The notes under the pieces are model-generated. The model searched no databases and was not told where the DNA came from. It saw only the letters and a list, made by a program, of their open reading frames with translations. Position numbers and translations under genes: made by a program. From the NCBI GenBank assembly GCA_005776945.1, contig SXOB01000029.1:1-60303 (forward strand): a stretch of 60,303 nt of DNA. The letters are read 5' to 3'. How positions within the stretch are numbered: position 1 is the stretch's first letter; each line of letters begins with the position of its first letter. Source of the DNA: Pseudomonadota bacterium (GTDB taxonomy: Bacteria; Myxococcota_A; UBA796; GCA-2862545). Of the stretch, positions 25,330 to 33,427 are shown piece after piece.

Positions 25330-26147
25330 TCCTGGCCTGCCGGTTGCCACCGGCCGACGTCGCCCAACCCCTCGACATCGTCACGTGGCGGGCGCTGGCC
25401 GAAGAAGCCGGCGACGGACCTACGACGCTGCAATTCATCGAAGTGACCGCTGGACCCGCGCCCGCCGTGGCCGCGGCGCCCGCCGGCCCTTTCGAGATGG
25501 CGGAGTTCGTCTTTGGCCCTACCGTGGCGACTTGGCCCGACGGCCACACGTTGGTCGTCGACGCGATGTCGGACGCCAAAGGCACGTCGGAAGCGATGCC
25601 TTGGATCGACGTCCCCGCGGAGGCGACGGCCCGACAGGACGCCCTGCTGCTCTCGGCCCGCCGCATCGTCGCCACCCATGAGCACTTCGACCACGTCGGC
25701 GGCCTCTTCCACTCAGCGTCATTCGACGGGTTTGCGGACCGCCTCTCGCTGACGGCAGCCCAGGTCGCCAACCTGCCCGAATTGCGGCGCAGCGGCCTTC
25801 GCGACGACCAGATCGCGTCGTTGAGGCCATTGCCCCTCTCGTCGCCGGCGGCGATCGACGGCGGCGTCGTTCTCATCCCATCGCCAGGCCACACGCCGGG
25901 CCACCTCTGGGTCTACGTCCGCCTGGCCGACGGCCGGGAAACGCTTCTCGTCGGCGACACCTGTTGGCAGCCCGGCGCCATCGCGACCGGGCAGGGACGG
26001 CCGCGCGCGCTGCAATGGGCGATGTCCGAAGACGGCGAAGCGGTCCGGGCCCAACTGGCGTCGCTGCGCGCGCTGCAAGACAGCGCCCCGGACCTGGCCA
26101 TCGCATGTGCTCACGACGCCGTTGCCATGCGAGCCCTCGCCCCGTGA
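25317..26147 (+). CDS. MBL-fold metallo-hydrolase lipoprotein
   Basis: A 276-residue metallo-beta-lactamase-fold hydrolase with the zinc motif HEHFDH near residue 122. Downstream ligands are in SPGHTPGHLWV and LLVGDTCW, with a late histidine in CAHD. The amino terminus MVALILAC is a minimal lipoprotein signal with cysteine at position 8, so it probably works at the membrane surface in the periplasm. GTG at 25317 lies within hemB. The substrate is unknown; lactonases and phosphodiesterases share the fold. Confidence 0.82.
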   Translation: MVALILACRLPPADVAQPLDIVTWRALAEEAGDGPTTLQFIEVTAGPAPAVAAAPAGPFEMAEFVFGPTVATWPDGHTLVVDAMSDAKGTSEAMPWIDVPAEATARQDALLLSARRIVATHEHFDHVGGLFHSASFDGFADRLSLTAAQVANLPELRRSGLRDDQIASLRPLPLSSPAAIDGGVVLIPSPGHTPGHLWVYVRLADGRETLLVGDTCWQPGAIATGQGRPRALQWAMSEDGEAVRAQLASLRALQDSAPDLAIACAHDAVAMRALAP

Positions 26148-26164
26148 GCGCATCGGCCCGGCCG

Positions 26165-26896
26165 TCAGGGCGATTCGCTGCCGACCAACTCCGTCACGTG
26201 CCGACCCGTGCGGTCCACGCGCACCCCGGGGCGACAACCGTCGTAGGAAATCCAGATCCAGTGGGCCTTGCCCTTGATCTGGTCAAAGCGGACGAAGCGC
26301 CAGGACCGGCTGTCCTGGCTGTTGTCCCGGTAGTCGCCCATGACGAACACGTGCCCGGGCGGCACCTCGACCTCGGGCATATTGGCCAGCGACCCGGGCC
26401 GGTCGTCGACGAGCACGTCGTGAGGCACGCCTCCGATCGTCTCGACGCCGTGACGCGCCTCCTTCGTCACACAATGATCGTCGACGAAGCGAAACCGCCC
26501 TACGGGCTCGCGGACGTGGACCTCGCCATTGACGACAACCTGGTTGTCCACGACGCGGACTTTGTCCCCTGGAATCGCCACGACCCGCTTGATGAAGTTC
26601 GTCGCATTGTCCACCGGCCACAAGAACACGATGACGTCGCCGCGCTCGGGATCCCCAAGGTCGACCAACTCGACGGCTGGGATGTTGTGGACCTCCGGGA
26701 ACGGAATGTGCATCCAAATCCCGTAGGCGTACTTGCTCACCACCACCTGGTCGCCAATCAGGAGCGTTGGCAACATCGAACTGGACGGAATGCGGAACGG
26801 CTCGAACACGAACAGGCGGATCAAGATCACGGCCAGGATGGGTGGCCCATAGGCAAGCGCCATTTCGCCGAACCAGCCGCGCTCGCGCTTCGCCAC
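26165..26896 (-). CDS. lepB: Signal peptidase I
   Basis: A 243-residue membrane peptidase that removes signal peptides from exported proteins. After one TM helix (residues 14-31) comes PFRIPSSSMLPTL with catalytic Ser40, then NFIKRVVAIPGD with catalytic Lys103, then GHVFVMGDYRDNSQDSR. All S26 boxes are present. The C-terminal part is short. It is preceded by a 53-base divergent gap to a Nudix gene. Confidence 0.95.
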   Translation of the reverse strand: MAKRERGWFGEMALAYGPPILAVILIRLFVFEPFRIPSSSMLPTLLIGDQVVVSKYAYGIWMHIPFPEVHNIPAVELVDLGDPERGDVIVFLWPVDNATNFIKRVVAIPGDKVRVVDNQVVVNGEVHVREPVGRFRFVDDHCVTKEARHGVETIGGVPHDVLVDDRPGSLANMPEVEVPPGHVFVMGDYRDNSQDSRSWRFVRFDQIKGKAHWIWISYDGCRPGVRVDRTGRHVTELVGSESP

Positions 26897-26949
26897 ACCA
26901 CGCTCCGCAACCCGCGCCCCCTATCTCCCGCGCTGGCCTTGGGCGCCCG

Positions 26950-27510
26950 ATGAGGACGGATCCAGACGGCTGGCGACAGCGCATGGCGCATCCCGACGAC
27001 ACGGTGCCCGGTTCGGGACGGCACGCCGCGGTCGCCGTCGTCGTCGATGACGCGAGCCACGTCCTGCTCATCCGGCGCGCCGACCGGGCCGGTGACCCTT
27101 GGAGCGGCCACATCGCGTTTCCGGGCGGGGGGCGCGAGGAGGCCGACGCCGACCTGCTCGAGACGGCCATCCGCGAAACCTGGGAAGAGGTCGGGCTGAG
27201 GCTGGAGCGCGCCACATGCGTCGGCCGTTTGGGCGACGTCCCCACGATTCGCGGCCTGCCCGACCGGGTCGTCCGCCCGTTCGTATTCCGCGTCGACGCC
27301 TGGCCCGAGCCCGAACCCGGGCCGGAGGTGGCCCGCTGCCTGCGTTGGCCCCTTCCAGCGCTCGCGTCCCTAGAGGCTCGTACAAGCTTCCCTTACGTCT
27401 GGAGGGGCCAGCCCGTCACGTTGCCCTGCATCGACCGAGAAGGCGAACGCCTTTGGGGAATGACGTTGGGGATGGTCGACGACCTGGTCGCCCGCCTCAG
27501 GTCACCTTGA
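26950..27510 (+). CDS. Nudix hydrolase, CoA-pyrophosphatase (NudL) type
   Basis: A 186-residue Nudix enzyme that cleaves nucleoside diphosphate derivatives. The Nudix box reads FPGGG then a spacer and AIRETWEEVGL. Upstream is VLLIRRADRAGDPWSGHIAFPGG, which matches the NudL/CoA diphosphatase group rather than MutT. The C-terminal LPCIDREGERLWGMT continues that pattern. ATG at 26950 fits the family length. The end overlaps the convergent zinc-finger gene by 14 bases. Confidence 0.85.
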   Translation: MRTDPDGWRQRMAHPDDTVPGSGRHAAVAVVVDDASHVLLIRRADRAGDPWSGHIAFPGGGREEADADLLETAIRETWEEVGLRLERATCVGRLGDVPTIRGLPDRVVRPFVFRVDAWPEPEPGPEVARCLRWPLPALASLEARTSFPYVWRGQPVTLPCIDREGERLWGMTLGMVDDLVARLRSP

Positions 27511-28069
27511 CGCGCTGCTTGTGTCGCGCACGAGCGTTCTTGTTCGAACACTCGCGCGAACAGTACTTGCTGCCGGCGCGCGCAACGTTGCCGCACCCCG
27601 GCCACTCGCACCCCTGACCGGCGACGGCCGGCGTGGACTCTTTGGGGGCGGCAGGCTCCGGCAGTGTGATGTCCGGAACCTGGCCCTGGCGGGCCACGCG
27701 CTCCTTCCATTCACGCAGGCGCGCCTCTTCGCGCAACCGCGCTGCCTCCGAGTCCGCCTTCCGCTTTTCGACCAGGTAGCGGGACTGGTACTCGAACGCC
27801 TCGCGCAGCGCGCGCTCGCGCTCCTCGCGCTCCTTGGCGGCCTGCCGACGCTCGATTTCTTCCTGACTCGGAGTGGCCATCTCCGCATCGTACAGCGCCT
27901 GCTGGCGGTCCGACTCGGCCTGGATCTGGTCCCCAAAGAGCTGCTTGCCGCAGCGACAGGAAAAGATCAACTCCGCAGTCTGGCCACGTTGGGCGTAGTT
28001 CCGCGGGTCTCGCTCGATGCTGTAGCTGAGGCTTTCGCACTTCGGGCACTTCATCTTGAACGACGACAT
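27497..28069 (-). CDS. Zinc ribbon / coiled coil / C-terminal zinc finger protein
   Basis: A 190-residue protein I cannot assign to a named family. Residues 8-42 form a zinc ribbon (CPKC at one end and CRCG at the other). Residues 50-125 are a highly charged coiled coil (EEIERRQAAKEREERERALREAF). Residues 150-185 carry a second treble-clef-like finger with CEWPGCG and YCSRECSNKNARARHKQR, a pattern seen in DNA-associated proteins. It is probably cytosolic and may bind nucleic acid. The start is ATG at 28069. Confidence 0.72.
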   Translation of the reverse strand: MSSFKMKCPKCESLSYSIERDPRNYAQRGQTAELIFSCRCGKQLFGDQIQAESDRQQALYDAEMATPSQEEIERRQAAKEREERERALREAFEYQSRYLVEKRKADSEAARLREEARLREWKERVARQGQVPDITLPEPAAPKESTPAVAGQGCEWPGCGNVARAGSKYCSRECSNKNARARHKQRVKVT

Positions 28070-28194
28070 CCCTCAGTCCTTCGCGCGGGCCCCCTTTGCC
28101 ACGTCGAGCGACGCAGGTCCAGTTCAGGCCGGCCCCAAGAGAAGCACGCCGCGGCGATCGTCAACCAATGCCGGCGCTGTGCCGATGGGAGGAC

Positions 28195-28626
28195 ATGACG
28201 TCCCCACGGCCACGCGCCAACGATGGCGACCAAGACCCAGCCGATCTCGCCTTCCGTCGCGAGTTGGCCCGAGCCCAAGCCATCCTAGATCGGCACGGCC
28301 ACGGCTTCGCCGTCGCTGGGGTCGAGTTCGTGGGCGCCCCGCTGACCCTAGGCCCGCTCGCGCTCGCTGGCCTCGGAGGGCACTTCCGCGGCACTGATCT
28401 TTGGACCGCGTCCGGGCGACGCATCTTCGGGCTCCTCGTCGCCGTCGACGAGGTCGGGGTCCGCATGGCCCTGGAACGCCTACACCTCGCGTGCCAGGGC
28501 GTTCCCGCGACCCAGGGCACCCCGTGGGTTCAAGCCCACCTCGTCGCTCGGTCTGGCGAGTCTGCCGATGCCCTGATGCGCCGACTTCGCACCCGCCTCA
28601 CAGACGCCGCTGCCGTCGTGGTCTAG
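28195..28626 (+). CDS. Hypothetical protein with GGDEF-like remnant fold
   Basis: A 143-residue soluble protein. The helix-strand order (FRRELARAQAILDRHGHGFAV, DLWTASGRRIFGLLVAV, ALERLHLACQG, ALMRRLRTRL) resembles a degenerate GGDEF domain without the GGDEF signature or the metal-binding aspartates. If so it cannot make c-di-GMP. This reading is tentative. ATG at 28195 is preceded by GGGAGG only two bases away, so ATG at 28168 is an alternative. Confidence 0.6.
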   Translation: MTSPRPRANDGDQDPADLAFRRELARAQAILDRHGHGFAVAGVEFVGAPLTLGPLALAGLGGHFRGTDLWTASGRRIFGLLVAVDEVGVRMALERLHLACQGVPATQGTPWVQAHLVARSGESADALMRRLRTRLTDAAAVVV

Positions 28627-28652
28627 CGGCGCTCGGGTGATATGAGCGGCCC

Positions 28653-29141
28653 ATGTGGGCCCTATTGAGCGCACTTGCGCTTGCCGTGCCTCCCGCTTGG
28701 AAGGAGGCCCCAGGCGATGTCATCGCAGAGGCCACCCTTCCCGGTTCTCCGGAGGCGCTCTACGGCGCGTTGTCCGACCTGCGGACCCTTGCGGCGCTCT
28801 ACCCCATGGACTGCACCCCCGAATGGGAGACGACGGGCGCGACGACGGGCCCTGAAGCGCGCACGCGCGTCACGTGGCGGCTGGGCCTTTGGCGGCGGAC
28901 GCTGACGGCGGTCTACGGCAAGATGGTCCCCGGTCGCCTCGTTCAGCTCGATCACCAGGGCAACAAGGGCTTCGTCACCCAATGGGTGCTCGACGCGGTC
29001 GACGGCGGAACCCATGTCACGAGGGGGACCTACATCGCGCCTCCGCCCTGGCCGTTCAAGCGCACCTACGTGTTTCACGTCCAGCCGGCGTGGGCGGACT
29101 GCCAGGCCCGCGTGCTGCAGGCCCTGACGCGCGTCCGCTAG
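28653..29141 (+). CDS. Secreted SRPBCC/START-like protein
   Basis: A 162-residue protein with an uncharged signal peptide (MWALLSALALAVPPA). A complete SRPBCC fold follows: VIAEATLPGSPEALYGALSDL at the amino end and a C-terminal helix (AWADCQARVLQALTRV). It probably binds a hydrophobic ligand in the periplasm. It is the second SRPBCC gene followed by the 46-base intergenic repeat. Confidence 0.72.
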   Translation: MWALLSALALAVPPAWKEAPGDVIAEATLPGSPEALYGALSDLRTLAALYPMDCTPEWETTGATTGPEARTRVTWRLGLWRRTLTAVYGKMVPGRLVQLDHQGNKGFVTQWVLDAVDGGTHVTRGTYIAPPPWPFKRTYVFHVQPAWADCQARVLQALTRVR

Positions 29142-29153
29142 CTAGGCGCCGCA

Positions 29154-29199
29154 GGGCGGGATGCCCCCGCGGGCGCAGCAGGACGGCGTTTTGCGGCAG
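29154..29199 (+). repeat. 46-base intergenic repeat, copy 2
   Basis: Same orientation as 12231-12276 and different at only two positions (a T for C in the T-run, and a G for A near the end). Here the GCGGG-ATGCC-CCCGC hairpin is extended by the flanking GGCGCC/GGGCGC pair, and TTTT follows. It separates the convergent SRPBCC and aldehyde-dehydrogenase-like genes. Confidence 0.75.
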
Positions 29200-29203
29200 C
29201 CTG

Positions 29204-30766
29204 CTAGGTCGGCTCGAGTTCGACTTCGACGGAGACGGGGTCGACGTCGTCTTCGTCCGCGTCCCAATTCACGCCCGGCACCGCCTGCGACGGATCGAAG
29301 GGGCGAACCTCGACGAGCGTACTGCGCGGCATCGCAAGGAAGCGAAGCAGCTCGATGCCAGCGGGAACACCGTTCGCCGAGCGCCCAAGGCCGACCGAGG
29401 GCAGTCGCAAGCTCGCGCCGATCGTGCCGCGATTGACGTTGAGCGCCCCCGTCCGTAGCCGTGCGACGATTTCGGGAAGGTCGGCGTGGTCGGGCCGAAC
29501 AAAGACGCTCGTAGCCACCCGGTACAGCAGCTTGTTGTGCAGCGCGACGCCCTCTTCCCAGTTCGCCACCTTGTAGACCAACAACGTGGGGCCCGGCGGC
29601 TCGTCGTTGATGAAGCCGTGCCCGTTGTGCCAGTCGACGAGGAAGATGGCCGGATTGACGTAGAAGCCGCGGCGTCCACGCACCTCACGGTTCGCCGCCG
29701 CCAACATGGACTGGTGGCCCCGCGCCGCGAGTGCGCGACCGTATCGGCGGTAGCGCGACCGGTAGTTCTCGGAGACGACCGGCCCGACGAGCGTGCGAGG
29801 CTCGAAGCCGTAGCCAACGTTCACCCGCGACGCGCGCCGAGTGATCTCTTCGACGAAGCGGTCATAGACGTCTTCTGTGACGAACACACGGCCCGTGCTG
29901 TTGTGTCGCTGGCCGGCCGTCAGGCAGGCCCCCACAAGCACTTCGTAGACCGCGCGGTCCATCTCGCAATCGTGAAGGACGAGGGCCGCCCCTTTGCCGC
30001 CACACTGGTAGGCGGTAGGCAGCTCGGGCCGCTCGATCGTGGCCCGCCGGACGGCCATCGCCGTTTGGTAGCTGCCAGTGAACAGGAGGGCGTCGAGCTT
30101 GGGATGGACGGCGAGCCGCTGTCCGACGCTGCTTCCCGACCCTTGGATGAGGTTGTAGGTGCCGCGCGGCAGCCGGCAGCGGTCCCACATCTCGGCGACA
30201 CCCTGCCCGACACCAGGCGTGAACTTGCTCGGCTTCATCACGACGGAGTTGCCGGACAACAGGGCGGCGGCCGACTGAAGCGCCGCGACCAACAGCGGCG
30301 TGTTGTACGGCGCCAACATGCCGACCACGCCAAGGGGCCGGAAGTCGCTGCGAGCTTCTCGCTCGTTGAGGATGCGCGGCTGGAGCAGCGCCATCCCTTC
30401 TTCGAGCAGGAGGTCCACCGCACGCACGGCGGCGACGACTTCCTGACGGGACTCCCAGACTGGCTTGCCCGTCTCCCGCGTGATCAAAATCGCGAGGCGC
30501 TCCTGATGCCGCGAAACGAGGTCGCGGAACTTGCGGACGGCCTTCGCGCGATCCGTTCGGCCCACGCGCCGCCAATGGACGCCGCCGCGCGCCGCCGCGT
30601 TGACCGCCTCGTCGACGCTCCCTTCCGAGAACGGAAAGCGACCCAGTTCGTCGGTCCGGTCGCCCGGATTGATGCCGACAATGTAGCCATCGACGCGCTC
30701 GGGCTTGATGAACGAGCCCCAGATGTAGTCGCCTCGACGTAGCAGGCGCTCGCGGTGGCTCTCCAA
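29204..30766 (-). CDS. Aldehyde dehydrogenase-fold pseudoenzyme (AstD-like)
   Basis: A 520-residue member of the aldehyde dehydrogenase superfamily, closest by eye to succinylglutamate semialdehyde dehydrogenase (AstD). The NAD-binding region is well kept: LGVVGMLAPYNTPLL with the oxyanion asparagine, VVMKPSKFTP with the coenzyme lysine, and LLFTGSYQTA. The nucleophile position is not: the GQRC motif reads AGQRHN, giving His288 instead of cysteine. The general base is Gln254 in TAYQCGGKG instead of glutamate. The two sites are 34 residues apart, as in active enzymes. Unless a neighbouring cysteine (Cys281) substitutes, it should be catalytically dead. The last 30 residues are very acidic. Its divergent neighbour is cystathionine beta-synthase. 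Confidence 0.85.
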   Translation of the reverse strand: MESHRERLLRRGDYIWGSFIKPERVDGYIVGINPGDRTDELGRFPFSEGSVDEAVNAAARGGVHWRRVGRTDRAKAVRKFRDLVSRHQERLAILITRETGKPVWESRQEVVAAVRAVDLLLEEGMALLQPRILNEREARSDFRPLGVVGMLAPYNTPLLVAALQSAAALLSGNSVVMKPSKFTPGVGQGVAEMWDRCRLPRGTYNLIQGSGSSVGQRLAVHPKLDALLFTGSYQTAMAVRRATIERPELPTAYQCGGKGAALVLHDCEMDRAVYEVLVGACLTAGQRHNSTGRVFVTEDVYDRFVEEITRRASRVNVGYGFEPRTLVGPVVSENYRSRYRRYGRALAARGHQSMLAAANREVRGRRGFYVNPAIFLVDWHNGHGFINDEPPGPTLLVYKVANWEEGVALHNKLLYRVATSVFVRPDHADLPEIVARLRTGALNVNRGTIGASLRLPSVGLGRSANGVPAGIELLRFLAMPRSTLVEVRPFDPSQAVPGVNWDADEDDVDPVSVEVELEPT

Positions 30767-30890
30767 CGACGCTCCGGACGACCGCAGCCCCTATCCCGTC
30801 GGGTGGGCGCTGAAAGGGGGATCCACCGACGGGCGTCACGTTGGCCTTTGGCGGTCATCCAGCTAGGCGGGCGGCCTCCCCGGGGTCCCC

Positions 30891-32279
30891 GTGAAGAACG
30901 TCCACGAGTCCATCCTCGACTGCGTCGGTCACACGCCCGCCGTCCGCCTCCGCCGCCTCGCCGAGGGCGTCGAGGCCGACGTCTACGCGAAGCTCGAGTA
31001 CCTGAACCCGGGCGGGTCGGTCAAGGACCGCATCGCCAAGCAGATCCTCGACGATGCCGAGCGCAGCGGGGCCCTGAAGCCCGGTGGAACGATTGTGGAA
31101 GCCACGAGCGGCAACACGGGAGCCGGCCTTGCGATGGTCGCCGCGCTGCGCGGGTACAAGACGATCTTCGTCCTGCCAGACAAGCAGTCGGAAGAGAAGC
31201 GCGCGGCCCTGCGCGCCTGGGGCGCCAAAGTCGTCGTCACGCCAACCGACGTCGCCGCGGACGACCCGCGCTCCTACTACAAGGTGAGCCGCCGCATTGC
31301 GGACGAGACGCCCAACGCCTTCTACGCCAACCAGTACCACAACCCGTCGAACCCCGCGGCCCACTACGCGACCACCGGCCCCGAGATCTGGGACCAGTTC
31401 GAGGGCAAGCTCGACGCCTTCGTCTGCGGCCTTGGCACCGGCGGGACCGTCAGTGGCATCGGCCGCTACCTCAAAGAGAAGAACCCCAACCTCAAGGTCA
31501 TCGGCGTCGACCCGGTCGGCAGCATCTACTACGACTACTTCCAGACGGGGCAGATCACGGAGCCCTTCTCCTACGTCCTCGAAGGCATCGGCGAGGACTT
31601 CCTGCCGTCGACGATGGACTTCCAGTGGGTCGACAACGTCGTCCGCGTCCACGACCGCGAGTGCTTCTTGACGACCCGTCGCCTCGCCCGCGAAGAGGGC
31701 ATCTTTGCCGGCGGCAGCTCGGGCGCAGCGGTGGCCGGCGCGATGAAGTGGGTCCGTCAGAACGACCGCAAGGGCCTCAAAGTCCTCGTGTTGTTGCCCG
31801 ACTCCGGGGTCCGCTACCTGTCCAAGATCTTCAACGACCAGTGGATGCAAGAGGGCGGCTACCTCGACCCCGTCCAGGGCCTGGGTACGGTCCGGGACGT
31901 CACGTCGCACAGCCCGCCGCGCGCGCCCATCAGCGTTCCGCACGACATGAAGGCGACCGAGGCCATCGGCGTGATGAAGATGCACGGCATCAGCCAGATG
32001 CCCGTGCTGGAAGACGGCAAGGTCATCGGCGTCATCCACGAGCGCAGCCTGCTCGAGCAGGCCCTTCGCAACGGCCGCACGGCGCCACGCGCGGGCGAGC
32101 TCGCAAACCGCGACTTCTGCACCGTCGGCCCGGAGACGGAGGTGAGTGTGCTCAGCGACTTGCTGCGCAAGTTCAAGATCGCGCTCGTCTACGACGGCAA
32201 CGAGCTCGTCTCCGTGCTCACGCGCATCGATCTCATCGAGCACCTCGCCCGCGTCACGGGGCCCGGAAGCGCCAAATGA
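30891..32279 (+). CDS. Cystathionine beta-synthase
   Basis: A 462-residue PLP enzyme that condenses homocysteine and serine into cystathionine, the first step of reverse transsulfuration. The cofactor lysine is Lys45 in NPGGSVKDR. EATSGNTGAGLA, GLGTGGTVSG and FAGGSSGAAV are the other PLP-site motifs. Residues 345-455 form a pair of CBS domains (MKATEAIGVMKMHGISQMPV and VYDGNELVSVLTRIDLIEHL). There is no haem-binding N-terminal extension. GTG at 30891 follows a GC-rich leader. The stop overlaps the next ATG (ATGA), linking it to the lyase. O-acetylserine-dependent activity is possible but less likely given the CBS domains and the partner. Confidence 0.9.
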   Translation: MKNVHESILDCVGHTPAVRLRRLAEGVEADVYAKLEYLNPGGSVKDRIAKQILDDAERSGALKPGGTIVEATSGNTGAGLAMVAALRGYKTIFVLPDKQSEEKRAALRAWGAKVVVTPTDVAADDPRSYYKVSRRIADETPNAFYANQYHNPSNPAAHYATTGPEIWDQFEGKLDAFVCGLGTGGTVSGIGRYLKEKNPNLKVIGVDPVGSIYYDYFQTGQITEPFSYVLEGIGEDFLPSTMDFQWVDNVVRVHDRECFLTTRRLAREEGIFAGGSSGAAVAGAMKWVRQNDRKGLKVLVLLPDSGVRYLSKIFNDQWMQEGGYLDPVQGLGTVRDVTSHSPPRAPISVPHDMKATEAIGVMKMHGISQMPVLEDGKVIGVIHERSLLEQALRNGRTAPRAGELANRDFCTVGPETEVSVLSDLLRKFKIALVYDGNELVSVLTRIDLIEHLARVTGPGSAK

Positions 32280-33427
32280 GCGACCGGATCGAAACCCGCT
32301 GCATCCACGCCGGCCAATCCCACGAGCCCCGCACGGGCGCCGTGATGACGCCGGTCTTCCAGACGTCCACCTACGCCCAGCCCTGGCCGGCCCAGCACAC
32401 CGGCTACGAGTACGCCCGCACCCAGAACCCGACGCGGGAGGCCCTCGAAGGTTGCCTCGCCGGCCTCGAAATGGCGACGGACGCGATTGCGTTCGCGAGC
32501 GGGCTCGCGGCGACCACGGCCGTCATTCAGACGCTGCCGGGCCAGGCCCGCGTCGTCTGCATCGACGACTGCTACGGCGGCACGAGGCGCCTGTTCAACC
32601 GCGTCTTCGCGAAGATGGGCGTCAACTTCACCTATGCCGACCTCGCGAAAGAGGCGCTCGACCAGGCGATTCCGGAAGGCACCCACCTCGTTTGGGTCGA
32701 GACGCCAACGAATCCGCTGCTCAAGGTCGTCGACATCGCGGCCGTCGCAGCGCGTTGCAAGGCCATCGGCGCCCGGCTGGCCGTCGACAACACGTTCGCG
32801 ACGCCCATCTTCCAGCGACCCCTGGAGCTTGGCGCCGACCTCGTGATGCACAGCTCGACGAAGTACCTCAACGGCCACAGCGACGTCGTCGGCGGCATCG
32901 TCGCCACGCGCGACGCGGCCCTCGCGGCCGACCTCCGCTTCGTCCAGAACGCGGCCGGCGCGGTCCCCGGGCCCTGGGACACCTGGCTCATCAACCGCGG
33001 CCTCAAGACGTTGGCCGTACGTATGGCCCGCCACGAGGAGAATGGCCGACGCGTCCTCGCGTGGCTTGGCGCCCACGCAGACGTCGCGCGGATCCACTAC
33101 CCGCTGCTGCCAAACGACCCGGGCTACGCGGTCGCGAAGCGCCAGATGTCGGGCTTCGGCGGCATGATCAGCTTCGTCCTCGACGGCCCGTTGGCCCGGG
33201 CCGAGAAGTTCTGCGCGAGCACCCGACTCTTCACCTGCGCCGAGTCTCTTGGCGGCGTCGAGAGCTTGCTCGAACTGCCTGCCACGATGACACACGCGAG
33301 CGTCCCAGCCGACGTCCGCCGCGAAATCGGCCTCGACGACGGCCTCATCCGGCTTTCCGTCGGCATCGAAAACGCCGACGACCTCATCGCCGACCTCGAC
33401 CAGGCCATGGTCGCCAGCCAGGGTTGA
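32276..33427 (+). CDS. Cystathionine gamma-lyase / gamma-synthase family enzyme
   Basis: A 383-residue Cys/Met-metabolism PLP enzyme. The cofactor lysine is Lys196 in HSSTKYLNGHSD. Other family motifs are YEYARTQNPTREALE, FASGLAATTAV, DNTFATP and a C-terminal arginine in LIRLSVGIEN. Directly after cystathionine beta-synthase it should split cystathionine into cysteine, 2-oxobutyrate and ammonia, completing reverse transsulfuration. Gamma-synthase activity cannot be excluded from sequence. It is translationally coupled at both ends (ATGA and TTGA). Confidence 0.88.
   Translation: MSDRIETRCIHAGQSHEPRTGAVMTPVFQTSTYAQPWPAQHTGYEYARTQNPTREALEGCLAGLEMATDAIAFASGLAATTAVIQTLPGQARVVCIDDCYGGTRRLFNRVFAKMGVNFTYADLAKEALDQAIPEGTHLVWVETPTNPLLKVVDIAAVAARCKAIGARLAVDNTFATPIFQRPLELGADLVMHSSTKYLNGHSDVVGGIVATRDAALAADLRFVQNAAGAVPGPWDTWLINRGLKTLAVRMARHEENGRRVLAWLGAHADVARIHYPLLPNDPGYAVAKRQMSGFGGMISFVLDGPLARAEKFCASTRLFTCAESLGGVESLLELPATMTHASVPADVRREIGLDDGLIRLSVGIENADDLIADLDQAMVASQG

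Noticed and set aside
30855..32243. Long minus-strand open frame opposite cystathionine beta-synthase
   Set aside because: The plus strand encodes a complete, motif-rich enzyme. The antisense frame shows no domain or start signal.
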